NCBI RefSeq assembly: GCF_012972675.1
Contig: NZ_JABCRE010000003.1
Span: forward strand, 434,001 to 498,000
Reading direction: 5' to 3'
DNA from: Pontixanthobacter rizhaonensis
GTDB lineage: Bacteria > Pseudomonadota > Alphaproteobacteria > Sphingomonadales > Sphingomonadaceae
DNA length: 64,000 nucleotides
The translations under genes were made by a program, and so were the position numbers. The notes below the pieces were generated by a model. That model was not told the DNA's origin. It worked only from the letters and a program-made list of their open reading frames with translations, and made no database searches. Positions 1 through 7,081 of this stretch are shown in pieces (position 1 is the stretch's first letter; every line of letters starts with the position of its first letter).

Positions 1-897
1 TGGGATGAGTGGAACGAGGAAAAAGGCTTCATCGAAGATGTGATGCGGATGCTCGATAATGTCCTTCAGGATTATATCGACCGCGCCCCGCCAGAAATGG
101 AACGGGCCAAATATTCCGCGATGCGTGAACGGTCTGTTGGTTTGGGCGTGATGGGCTTCCACTCCTTCCTCCAATCGAAAAACATTGCGTTGGAAGGCTC
201 CATGGCGAAGGTCTGGAACCTGAAAATGTTCAAGCACATTAGCGGCAAAGCAGAAGAAGCCAGCATGGTTTTGGCGCATGAGCGCGGCCCCTGCCCCGAT
301 GCAGAAGAAATGGGCTCTATGGAGCGGTTCAGCTGCAAAATGGCGATTGCCCCGACTGCGTCTATTTCGATCATCTGCGGCGGCACCAGCGCCTGTATCG
401 AACCGATCCCGGCCAATATCTACACGCACAAAACCCTGTCGGGCAGCTTCGTTGTGAAGAACCCGTATCTGGAAAAATTGCTGCGCGATAAGAGCAAGGA
501 TTCCACCAATGTATGGAATTCCATTCTGGAAAATGGCGGCAGCGTCGCGCATCTCGACTTCCTGAGCGAAGAAGAAAAAGCGACCTTCAAAACCAGCTTT
601 GAAGTCGATCAGCGCTATCTGCTCGAATATGCCGCCGACCGCGCGCCATTCATCGATCAGGCACAAAGCCTCAACCTGTTTATCCCGGCTGATGTCGATA
701 AATGGGATCTGATGATGCTGCACTTCCAAGCATGGGAAAAAGGCATCAAATCGCTGTACTATCTGCGCTCCAAATCAATCCAACGCGCCGGTTTTGCTGG
801 CGGTGTAGAGGCGGACAACACCGCTGACGCCGCAACAATCGAACTAATGGCCGCCGCACCGCAAACCGATTATGAGGAATGTTTGAGCTGCCAGTAA
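1..897 (+). CDS. nrdA: Ribonucleoside-diphosphate reductase alpha subunit, 3' part
   Basis: The frame is open from the first base of the window, so this is the last 298 residues of a larger gene. It makes the catalytic R1 subunit of class I ribonucleotide reductase, which reduces NDPs to dNDPs in the cytoplasm. Visible family marks are the PTASISIICGGTSACIEP substrate loop near base 350, the tyrosine pair in SLYYLRSKS (bases 751-777) that passes the radical from the R2 subunit, and a C-terminal C-x-x-C tail (ECLSCQ) that takes electrons from thioredoxin. The partner gene nrdB lies 2.25 kb downstream on the same strand instead of directly adjacent. A terminator-like hairpin follows the stop. 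Identification is secure; the active-site cysteines in the N-terminal part lie outside the window. Confidence 0.96.
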   Translation, partial: WDEWNEEKGFIEDVMRMLDNVLQDYIDRAPPEMERAKYSAMRERSVGLGVMGFHSFLQSKNIALEGSMAKVWNLKMFKHISGKAEEASMVLAHERGPCPDAEEMGSMERFSCKMAIAPTASISIICGGTSACIEPIPANIYTHKTLSGSFVVKNPYLEKLLRDKSKDSTNVWNSILENGGSVAHLDFLSEEEKATFKTSFEVDQRYLLEYAADRAPFIDQAQSLNLFIPADVDKWDLMMLHFQAWEKGIKSLYYLRSKSIQRAGFAGGVEADNTADAATIELMAAAPQTDYEECLSCQ

Positions 898-933
898 ATG
901 CGCTCCGTTCATGTGAATGAACGCGGGTAATCT

Positions 934-981
934 GAAAAGGCCGTATCACTGACACTAGCCGTCATGTGGTTCGGCCTTTTC
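934..981 (+). terminator. Probable intrinsic terminator after nrdA
   Basis: Ten-base perfect arms GAAAAGGCCG (934-943) and CGGCCTTTTC (972-981) flank a 28-nt loop, with Ts inside the 3' arm. A second small inverted repeat, CGTTCA/TGAACG (906-911 and 918-923), lies just upstream. The placement between nrdA and the next ribosome binding site fits transcription ending after nrdA. The long loop lowers confidence. Confidence 0.5.
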
Positions 982-1035
982 GGTTGTAGGTGGCCATGTT
1001 ACCTACATCTCGAATTTGGATTAAAGGAGAGACTT

Positions 1036-1326
1036 GTGAACCCGATCCGCACAGCCGCGGTTGCCATACTGCTGGCGGTCACCCTCTCCGCTTGTGCATC
1101 CCAAATTGATGCGGGCGTTACCAAAGAAGTTGGAACGCCCGGCTTTCTATGGGGCATTTGGCACGGCTTTATCTTTCCGTGGTCCTTTATCGGATCGCTC
1201 TTCAACCCCGACATTGCGGTCTATGCCGTACCCAATAAAGGCGGCTGGTACGATTTCGGCTTTTTCCTAGGCATTACGGTGCTGGGCGGCGGATCGTTCT
1301 TCGGCTCCAAAAAGAGCGGAGGCTGA
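1036..1326 (+). CDS. Small predicted lipoprotein, function unknown
   Basis: The product is 96 aa. The GTG at 1036 is preferred because an AAAGGAGAG ribosome binding site lies at 1023-1031; a longer in-frame start at 964 would run through the nrdA terminator. The N-terminus is a lipoprotein signal, with a hydrophobic stretch ending in LTLSAC, so the mature protein would start at a lipidated Cys. The mature part is short and aromatic and glycine rich (GFLWGIWHGFIFPWSFIGSL, then a GGWYDFGFFLG segment). Similar short proteins with this WHGF...GGWYDFGF pattern occur widely in bacteria without a known role, to my recollection. The stop is followed one base later by the next ATG, so it is probably co-translated with the 57-aa membrane protein. 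Confidence 0.8.
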   Translation: MNPIRTAAVAILLAVTLSACASQIDAGVTKEVGTPGFLWGIWHGFIFPWSFIGSLFNPDIAVYAVPNKGGWYDFGFFLGITVLGGGSFFGSKKSGG

Positions 1327-1327
1327 T

Positions 1328-1501
1328 ATGGTCGCACAGCTTGTTTTCAATGCGCTGAGTATTGCCGCGCTGTTATTTCTGGCCTTTGTCTTGTGGAGCG
1401 GGGTCGGCAAGAAACGCCCCTTGGTCGGGCGCGGTTTTGGCAGCGTGTGCGGCGGTCTTGCGGTGTTTCTGATATGGCAAAGTTTTGAATTATTGAGCTA
1501 A
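1328..1501 (+). CDS. 57-aa membrane protein, function unknown
   Basis: This short frame starts 1 nt after the stop of the preceding lipoprotein gene. It encodes 57 aa with two predicted membrane segments, roughly residues 7-24 (NALSIAALLFLAFVLW) and 38-52 (VCGGLAVFLIW), joined by a basic loop GKKRPLVGRG. The tight spacing, uninterrupted frame and clean hydrophobic/basic pattern support a real gene despite its size. No family is recognised. A role with the upstream lipoprotein is inferred only from the coupling. Confidence 0.6.
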   Translation: MVAQLVFNALSIAALLFLAFVLWSGVGKKRPLVGRGFGSVCGGLAVFLIWQSFELLS

Positions 1502-1591
1502 TCGTATGGCATCAGCGAGACAGAGGCGCAGAAAGCGTCCGCCGCTGATAGCCGGGTTTTTTGGAGTTCTAGGGTTTTAGAGGAGTTTGGG

Positions 1592-2950
1592 ATGATCGGA
1601 TTATTGGGCCTGCTGGCGGGCCTCGGTCTGTTGATCTGGCTGGCGCTGCGCGATGTGAACATCGTCTTCGCCTCTGTCCTGTGCTCTCTTGTCGTGATCG
1701 CCACCAATGCGCTGCCCCTGGCAGACAGCCTCTCCAATTCTTACGCCTTTGGTGATTTGGGCGCCTTTACCTTTGCCGGGCGGTTCTTTTTGCTGTTCGC
1801 GGCGGGCGCCATATTCGGGCGGCTGATGGGTGATAGCCACGCCGCCACCAGCATCGCGATGGCGCTGGTCCGGCGGCTAGGCGCGCACCGGGCTTTGTGG
1901 ATTACGGTGCTGTCTTGCGCGCTGCTGACCTATGGCGGAGTGGTGGTGTTCGTGGTCATTTTCGCGATGTACCCGCTGGGCCTGCGCTTGCTGAAAGAGG
2001 CGGACATTCCCAAGCGGCTGTTCTGCGGCGCGGCGGCGCTGGGTGCGGGTACATTTACGCTGACGGCGCTGCCGGGAACGCCGTCGATCCACAATGTCAT
2101 CCCGACCTTGAAACTGGGCACGGATTTGTTTGCCGGCGCCGGGCTGGGCCTGTTTGGCGGGGCTGTGATGCTGGCGCTGGGGATGTTCTATCTGGAGCGC
2201 GAACGGGTGAAAGCGCGCGCCGCGGGCGAAGGCTTTGTTGCCGGGCCGAATGATGTCATTCCCGATCTGGACGCGATCCAGAAGGATATGCCGCATTGGG
2301 CACTGGCGCTGATCCCCATGATCGTTGTGATCGGCACCATTTTGGCCCCGCGGCTGTTGGAACTGGCGGGTATCGGGGGCAGTTCTGCCATCCTGCAATT
2401 CGCCAATAGCCAGCCGGTGATATGGCCATCCATGGCGCTGATCCTGGCCAGCGTCATCGCGGTCGCATTGTTCCCGGCAATCCGCAAAGGCGGGCTGCGG
2501 CTAATGGGCAATGGCACGCAGGATGCGATTATGCCGTTGATCGCCACATCAGCGGTGATCGGATTTGGCGGCGTTGTGGCGCAAACAAGCGGGTTTGCCA
2601 CTTTCACCTCCGCAGTGCTGGGCGCGGATCTGCCGCCGCTGCTATCGGTCTTTACCGCCGCCAGTGCCGTGTCGGGGATCACCGGTTCATCGTCGGGCGG
2701 GTTGCAGATTTTCATGGCGACGCTGGCCGACCCGTATCTGGCCAAGGGTATTGATCCGGAAGAACTGCACCGGATTGTCGCGATGGCCAGCGGCGGGTTT
2801 GACAGCCTGCCCCATTGCGGCGCGGTGATCGCGATGCTGACCATTACGCAGCTGACCCATAAACAGGCCTATAAGGATGTCGGCGTGGTGACCGTCATTG
2901 TGCCCGTAGTCGCGACATTATTGACGGTCGGTTTGGCGATGATCACCTAA
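1592..2950 (+). CDS. GntP-family permease (gluconate/organic acid:H+ symporter type)
   Basis: A 452-aa, almost wholly hydrophobic protein with about 12 membrane segments, matching the usual length of the GntP family of inner-membrane carriers for gluconate and related organic acids. The N-terminal pattern (LLGLLAGLGLLIWLALRDVN), the AAGAIFGRLMGDS motif near residue 70 and the ITGSSSGGLQIFMATL stretch near residue 360 are typical. The ATG at 1592 has AGGAG at 1581-1585. No sugar-acid kinase or regulator lies beside it, so the substrate cannot be deduced from context. It separates nrdA from nrdB, with which it has no evident functional link. Confidence 0.88.
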   Translation: MIGLLGLLAGLGLLIWLALRDVNIVFASVLCSLVVIATNALPLADSLSNSYAFGDLGAFTFAGRFFLLFAAGAIFGRLMGDSHAATSIAMALVRRLGAHRALWITVLSCALLTYGGVVVFVVIFAMYPLGLRLLKEADIPKRLFCGAAALGAGTFTLTALPGTPSIHNVIPTLKLGTDLFAGAGLGLFGGAVMLALGMFYLERERVKARAAGEGFVAGPNDVIPDLDAIQKDMPHWALALIPMIVVIGTILAPRLLELAGIGGSSAILQFANSQPVIWPSMALILASVIAVALFPAIRKGGLRLMGNGTQDAIMPLIATSAVIGFGGVVAQTSGFATFTSAVLGADLPPLLSVFTAASAVSGITGSSSGGLQIFMATLADPYLAKGIDPEELHRIVAMASGGFDSLPHCGAVIAMLTITQLTHKQAYKDVGVVTVIVPVVATLLTVGLAMIT

Positions 2951-3057
2951 ATCTGCGTGGCAAGGTTTTCAGGTGAAAACTTTTTGCGAGCCTTGGCGCT
3001 AGGGCGAATCCGCACAGACCCTCAGTCCGCGTTTCAGCAAGCGTTTTTTGCAACCAC

Positions 3058-3106
3058 TTATCCACGTGCAATCTTTGCACTTGCTCTCGATTCCCAAATC
3101 TGATTC
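3058..3106 (+). promoter_or_regulatory. Putative nrdB control region: DnaA-box-like site, inverted repeat, GANTC sites
   Basis: TTATCCACG at 3058-3066 differs from the E. coli DnaA box TTATCCACA only in the last base. It abuts a perfect inverted repeat GTGCAA-TCT-TTGCAC (3066-3080). GANTC motifs occur at 3089-3093 and 3102-3106, with another at 3006-3010. GANTC is the CcrM methylation target in alphaproteobacteria, and DnaA controls nrd genes in E. coli. The combination 40-90 nt before the nrdB start suggests cell-cycle-linked control; that is inference. Confidence 0.45.
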
Positions 3107-3146
3107 TGTACAACCAATAGTTCATTTGATCCCACGGAGACACTAC

Positions 3147-4214
3147 ATGTCGTTGCTCGAAGCCAGAAAGACTTACAAACCCTTTGAATATCCTTGGGCG
3201 TTTGATTTCTGGAAACGCCAACAGCAAATCCACTGGATGCCGGAAGAAGTTCCGCTGGGGGAAGACTGCCGTGACTGGGCGCAAAACCTGACCGATCATG
3301 AGCGTAATCTGCTGACGCAAATCTTCCGTTTCTTCACCCAGGCCGATGTAGAAGTGCAGGATTGCTATCACGAAAAATACGGCCGCATTTTCAAGCCGAC
3401 CGAAGTGAAAATGATGCTCGCCGCATTCTCCAATATGGAAACCGTCCATATTGCGGCATACTCCCACTTGCTCGACACAATCGGGATGCCCGAAAGCGAA
3501 TACGGGATGTTCCTCGAATATGAGGAAATGAAGGCCAAGCACGATTATCTGCAAGAATTCGGCGTTGATAATGATGCCGATATTGCCCGTACGCTGGCCA
3601 TGTTTGGCGGCTTCACCGAAGGGCTACAGCTGTTCGCCAGCTTCGCCATGCTGATGAATTTCCCGCGCTTCAACAAGATGAAGGGCATGGGCCAAATCGT
3701 CAGCTGGTCTGTCCGCGATGAAAGCCTTCATTGCGAAGGCATCATCCGGATGTTCCACGCGTTCTGCGAGGAAACCGGCTGCCTGAACAAAGCGGTCAAA
3801 GAAGACATTATCGACGCCTGTCAGAAAACAGTCCGTCTGGAAGATAACTTCATCGATCTGGCGTTCGAGCAAGGCCCCGTGCCCGGCATGACCGCGAAAG
3901 AGATCAAGAAATATATCCGCTACATCGCGGACTGGCGGCTGAGCCAGCTGGGCCTACCGGCGATTTACATGGTGGAGGACCACCCGCTGCCATGGCTCGC
4001 CCCGCTGCTGAACGGTGTGGAGCACGCCAACTTCTTCGAAACCCGCGCGACCGAATATTCCAAAGGCGCGACCAAGGGCAATTGGCAAGATGTCTGGTCC
4101 AGCTTCGACAACCGCAAAAAAGCGGGCGCCGGTGATGAAGCCAATGACGAAGCCGTCGATGACGGCCCGGGCCTGTTCGGTGATACTGGCGGGGAGCCTG
4201 TTGCGGCGGAGTAA
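3147..4214 (+). CDS. nrdB: Ribonucleoside-diphosphate reductase beta subunit
   Basis: The 355-aa small (R2) subunit of class I ribonucleotide reductase, which holds the diiron centre and tyrosyl radical used by NrdA. ETVHIAAY at about residues 98-105 carries Glu and His iron ligands and, four residues on, the radical tyrosine. A second ligand set is in SWSVRDESLHCEG near residue 195, and an acidic ligand lies in FTQADVEVQD near residue 67. The ATG at 3147 has GGAGA at 3136-3140 and gives the usual MSLLEARKTY N-terminus; an in-frame ATG at 3048 would overlap the control region. The C-terminus is acidic (about residues 330-355), as is common for the R1-binding tail. nrdA lies upstream, separated by three genes. 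Confidence 0.96.
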   Translation: MSLLEARKTYKPFEYPWAFDFWKRQQQIHWMPEEVPLGEDCRDWAQNLTDHERNLLTQIFRFFTQADVEVQDCYHEKYGRIFKPTEVKMMLAAFSNMETVHIAAYSHLLDTIGMPESEYGMFLEYEEMKAKHDYLQEFGVDNDADIARTLAMFGGFTEGLQLFASFAMLMNFPRFNKMKGMGQIVSWSVRDESLHCEGIIRMFHAFCEETGCLNKAVKEDIIDACQKTVRLEDNFIDLAFEQGPVPGMTAKEIKKYIRYIADWRLSQLGLPAIYMVEDHPLPWLAPLLNGVEHANFFETRATEYSKGATKGNWQDVWSSFDNRKKAGAGDEANDEAVDDGPGLFGDTGGEPVAAE

Positions 4215-4270
4215 AACTTGCGCGTTCTAGATTGTTCCTTAAATAGCCATCTAAATGTGTGGAGGTTTAT

Positions 4271-5584
4271 TTGTCAGGATTCCAATCTAGATTTGATGAA
4301 GCCGCAGCTGAAGCGCGGCGATTATTCATTCGGCAAGGACCTACGATTAGAGAAGTCATTCCGGGGTTTTGGCATCAGGACTTTTATCGTCTACTTACCG
4401 GCATTTCAGAGCTGTTAAAGAAAGTCGACCAACGGAATGTGCAACATCCAGAATATTTAGCGCATACAAGTGGGCATATCGGTGAATATGCAGTCTCATT
4501 AGCCAAAGATGTTCCAAGTGCGATCGAGGCAGGCGGAGATAATTTTGTTAAAACTACACTTTCTGGTCTTATTGCTTGCGAAAGTCGGCTTTCGAAGGCC
4601 GTCGGCAAACACTATCATAAAGTGCGGGAAGTCAAGGATCAGTACGTTCGAGAACTGCAAAGGTTAAGTGTAGACGCGCAGAGCTACGAACAAATCTCAC
4701 AAAATGCGGCAGCCTCTGCCGAGAGCTTCCAAGAAAACGCCAAGAACGCAGAGGCTTCAACCAATGTCGCAAGCGAAAGCGCAAAGGAAGCTGCTGAGAA
4801 AATAAAAAAAGTTCGAGTCCTTGTTGAAAAATTGGCTTCTGGCGATGCTCGGGGAAAGTCACTTGAATCACTAAAGCGTAGAGCCGAGGCCAAGTTAGAT
4901 CAAATTGACGATGTTCTAACAAAAAGTGCAACCGCGAAGGCTCTGGTAGAACAATCAAACTTGACACTAAACAAAACGAAACTCGAAATCGATGCTTTGC
5001 TGGGTCGACTAAAAGATGTCGAGAATCGTGCTCAAGATGTTCTCTCACTGTCAAATCAAGCAGGACTGGCCGCTTCCTATTTGAAAGAATCCGCGGGGCT
5101 AAAAGCCAAGTCTTACGTATTCACGGGAATCTTATATGTCACAGCTATAGCTGCAGTGTTCATTGCTGCGTTCTACGTGCTCCCGTCTCTGGAACGAACT
5201 GCAGCTGATGGTAATGGTGCTATTCTAGATAGTAGAGCGATTTACATTACGCTCCTCAGGGCTACTGTATTGGCTCCTTTAGTATATGTAATATATTTCA
5301 CTACGAAACAAATTTCGGCGCTTGAAACATTGCGGATGGACTATGCTGAGAAAGCGGCGGCCTCGCTTGCATACTCTGGGTATAAGGACGAATTGTCTGT
5401 CGATGACTCTTTGCTGGAGCAGTTGAGGGGCAGCCTCCTTCTACGCTTTGCGGAACATCCAGAGAGGCTTTTGCGCAAAACGCCGTTCAGGGAAGCGATC
5501 AAGATTCGTCTACCAGGTTTTCTGGCCTCAAGCACAAGTGGACCGTCGAAGGATCAGAACAAATCTGATGGAATCGATTCCTGA
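4271..5584 (+). CDS. Coiled-coil membrane protein of unknown function, probably acquired
   Basis: A 437-aa protein. A TTG start at 4271 is chosen because GGAGG lies at 4261-4265, six bases ahead; the GTG at 4259 would overlap that site. The N-terminal ~130 residues are mixed and without recognised motif. Residues ~130-280 are rich in Ala, Glu, Lys and Ser and look like long coiled coil. Two membrane spans follow at about 283-305 and 324-345. The tail contains a LRMDYAEKAAASLAYSGYKD motif and a soluble end of about 75 residues. Base use differs from the neighbours: two 60-nt lines (4801-4860, 5221-5280) are 42 % GC against 58 % in a nrdB line (3901-3960), and rare AT-rich codons are frequent. 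It stands alone between nrdB and a palindrome cluster. Transfer is likely; a defence or envelope-stress role is possible but unproven. Confidence 0.75.
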   Translation: MSGFQSRFDEAAAEARRLFIRQGPTIREVIPGFWHQDFYRLLTGISELLKKVDQRNVQHPEYLAHTSGHIGEYAVSLAKDVPSAIEAGGDNFVKTTLSGLIACESRLSKAVGKHYHKVREVKDQYVRELQRLSVDAQSYEQISQNAAASAESFQENAKNAEASTNVASESAKEAAEKIKKVRVLVEKLASGDARGKSLESLKRRAEAKLDQIDDVLTKSATAKALVEQSNLTLNKTKLEIDALLGRLKDVENRAQDVLSLSNQAGLAASYLKESAGLKAKSYVFTGILYVTAIAAVFIAAFYVLPSLERTAADGNGAILDSRAIYITLLRATVLAPLVYVIYFTTKQISALETLRMDYAEKAAASLAYSGYKDELSVDDSLLEQLRGSLLLRFAEHPERLLRKTPFREAIKIRLPGFLASSTSGPSKDQNKSDGIDS

Positions 5585-5755
5585 ACTACCAAATCGAACG
5601 TTTAACGAAACCGAAGGGTGCTGCCCAAATACCAGATGAACCATGATTAAGGCCGGCTGGTCGTGAATAGCCGGCTTTGACCGTCCATAGTTTCGGAAAC
5701 TGTTGAGCGCAGTGATCGCCAACTTTGGTACTCTATATGAATAGTGGAGACCCAG

Positions 5756-5777
5756 CCCCTCCCGCTTGCGGGAGGGG
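5756..5777. repeat. CCCCTCCCGC-type palindrome, copy 1
   Basis: Perfect 10-base arms CCCCTCCCGC and GCGGGAGGGG around a TT loop. The same stem-TT-stem layout recurs 58 nt later. Such elements are common as dispersed intergenic repeats in alphaproteobacterial genomes, to my knowledge. Confidence 0.7.
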
Positions 5778-5813
5778 AGGATATGGCGGATGTTGGGTCT
5801 TGGTGGTCTTGTC

Positions 5814-5835
5814 CCCCTACCGTTTACGGGAGGGG
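5814..5835. repeat. CCCCTACCGT-type palindrome, copy 2
   Basis: Ten-base arms CCCCTACCGT and ACGGGAGGGG around a TT loop, with one mismatch. It is followed by TTAGGGGTGGGC, a typical continuation of this repeat family. It is a diverged copy of the element at 5756-5777. Confidence 0.65.
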
Positions 5836-5916
5836 TTAGGGGTGGGCACTGGCTTGGTCCGGGTTTTCAGCTTGGTAACAGCCGCGTATTGTGTGCTTTG
5901 GCCCACCCTGCTGCGA

Positions 5917-6315
5917 CTAATCCGGTGGCCCGGATACGTCTCGCTTCCCTCCCGCGGGCGGGAGCGATTGAAGTTCCTCAATTTTCAGGCGGATCGTAGT
6001 GACCACACCCTCTACATTGCCGCGAATATCACCATTGGTGAAATGCAGCACGCTATAGCCATGATCGATTAGCCAGCGGTCGCGGATCGGGTCGCGCTGC
6101 GGCGCGATATCGTGCGAGTGGCCATCCAGCTCAATCACCAGCTTAAGTGACCGGCAGAGGAAATCGGCAAAGAACGGGCCGACCGGCATTTGGCGGCTGA
6201 ATTTCACCCCCAATGCAGACCGCGACAGATAGGCCCACAGGGCGCGTTCTGCCGGTGTGGCGCAACGCCGCAGCGCGCGGGCCCTGCGCGTGTTGCGGGG
6301 TTTCCAGTCAGCCAA
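5917..6315 (-). CDS. DUF559 domain protein, predicted PD-(D/E)xK-type endonuclease
   Basis: 132 aa. The N-terminus (RRARALRRCATPAERALWAYL) and the core FFADFLCRSLKLVIELDGHSH are diagnostic of DUF559 proteins, which are related to very-short-patch (Vsr-like) endonucleases. The acidic residues in FFADF and ELDG plus the following His form the expected metal-binding set. The fold and nuclease class are family knowledge; no substrate is known. The start overlaps the end of the upstream 162-aa gene by 8 nt, so the two are probably translated together. The last codons run through a third palindrome (5949-5964) and encode the low-complexity tail SLPPAGGKRD. The gene therefore seems to have ended up inside, or to be maintained with, the repeat family next to it. 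Confidence 0.85.
   Translation of the reverse strand: MADWKPRNTRRARALRRCATPAERALWAYLSRSALGVKFSRQMPVGPFFADFLCRSLKLVIELDGHSHDIAPQRDPIRDRWLIDHGYSVLHFTNGDIRGNVEGVVTTIRLKIEELQSLPPAGGKRDVSGPPD
5949..5964. repeat. CTCCCGC palindrome, copy 3, inside the DUF559 gene end
   Basis: Perfect 7-base arms CTCCCGC and GCGGGAG around GG. It shares the core of the copies at 5756 and 5814 and forms the 3' coding end of the DUF559 gene. Confidence 0.6.
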
Positions 6316-6796
6316 TGGCAGAGCGGAGTAGCGCCTTTGCGTACCAGCGGTGCACCGGCATCAATATTTTGAAGATCGGCGTATCGGGCTGGCGCACGCC
6401 GCTGCCGAAATAGAGGCGGGTTGTGCGGGCGATAGTGGGGGCATCGCTGGCGAGGGGTTCGGCTTTCAGCCAACTGCACGTCCGCCCTTGAAAATCCCTC
6501 AGCAGGATTTCGGTATCGGTGCGTGCCTCCACGCTCCATGCCGCGAAAGTGTTGGCCTCTCCGCTGGCCAGTGCGGCCACCTCTACCGCGCCCAATCCGC
6601 CGGGCAGCTTTGCCCCAATCAGGCGCAGCGCCCAGCGTTCGGGCCGGAAGGCGGCGCTGTTATAGAACGCGGTGATATATTCGGGCAGCGTAACCGCGCC
6701 CGCGACATCAGCGGTAAAGCAATCATGATAGGCGGCGGGCGGATTATGCAGCGCGAGCAAGCTGTCTGCGGGCAAGGGGCGTTCCGTGATCCTCAT
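6308..6796 (-). CDS. Conserved protein of unknown function (DUF2867-like)
   Basis: 162 aa, soluble, with no signal peptide or membrane span. The middle reads LIGAKLPGGLGAVEVAALASGEANTFAAW and is followed by a strand-rich part (TEILLRDFQGRTCSWL, then TTRLYFGSGV) and a C-terminal helix LMPVHRWYAKALLRSA. The layout resembles DUF2867 or START-like small-molecule-binding folds, but I do not recognise it firmly. The 3' end overlaps the start of the DUF559 gene by 8 nt, indicating a two-gene operon read leftwards. No enzyme motif is visible. Confidence 0.7.
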   Translation of the reverse strand: MRITERPLPADSLLALHNPPAAYHDCFTADVAGAVTLPEYITAFYNSAAFRPERWALRLIGAKLPGGLGAVEVAALASGEANTFAAWSVEARTDTEILLRDFQGRTCSWLKAEPLASDAPTIARTTRLYFGSGVRQPDTPIFKILMPVHRWYAKALLRSAIG

Positions 6797-6923
6797 ACCG
6801 GGTGCTTATCGCAAGGCGGCGGGCGGCGCAAAGACAGGTGTTAGAACCCTGTCCTACACTGTGGTTCATGCGCTAGGCTGCGCCCATGCCTGCCCCGCGA
6901 ACCACCGCCATTTCTTTCTTGCA

Positions 6924-7056
6924 TGTGTCAACTTCGCCAGAGAGAGAAAACCCGCCCATTATCAATGGTTTGGGCGATATTATGCCGGGTGACAGTGTGT
7001 CAACTTTGTCAACTTCGCGCGGCGCGACGCGGCGGGGGGCGGGGGGCGGGGGATAT
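6924..7056. repeat. GTCAACTT repeats followed by a G-rich tract
   Basis: Three copies of GTCAACTT (6927-6934, 6999-7006, 7008-7015); the first two are extended as TGTGTCAACTT. Just after, 7031-7052 is almost pure G (GGC then two runs of six G and one of five, separated by C), a possible G-quadruplex on this strand. The interval 6797-7081 holds no supported gene. Confidence 0.5.
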
Positions 7057-7081
7057 TGCGCGGTGATCTGTTCCGTGCGGG

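Larger units (their letters stand above)
5585..5916. other. Gene-free interval carrying palindromic repeats
   Basis: About 330 nt between the coiled-coil gene and the DUF559 gene. It holds a weak terminator-like stem GCCGGCT/AGCCGGC with TTT (5652-5678) and two GC-rich palindromes of one family (5756-5777 and 5814-5835). Reading frames that cross it have no ribosome binding site and translate the repeats, so no protein is called. Confidence 0.6.

Noticed and set aside
1877-2398. 173-codon antisense frame in the GntP permease gene
   Set aside because: Glutamine/arginine-rich shadow of a hydrophobic coding strand, without start signals.
5725-6072. 115-codon frame across the palindromes
   Set aside because: Its sequence is translated from the repeats and it overlaps the DUF559 gene antisense; no ribosome binding site.
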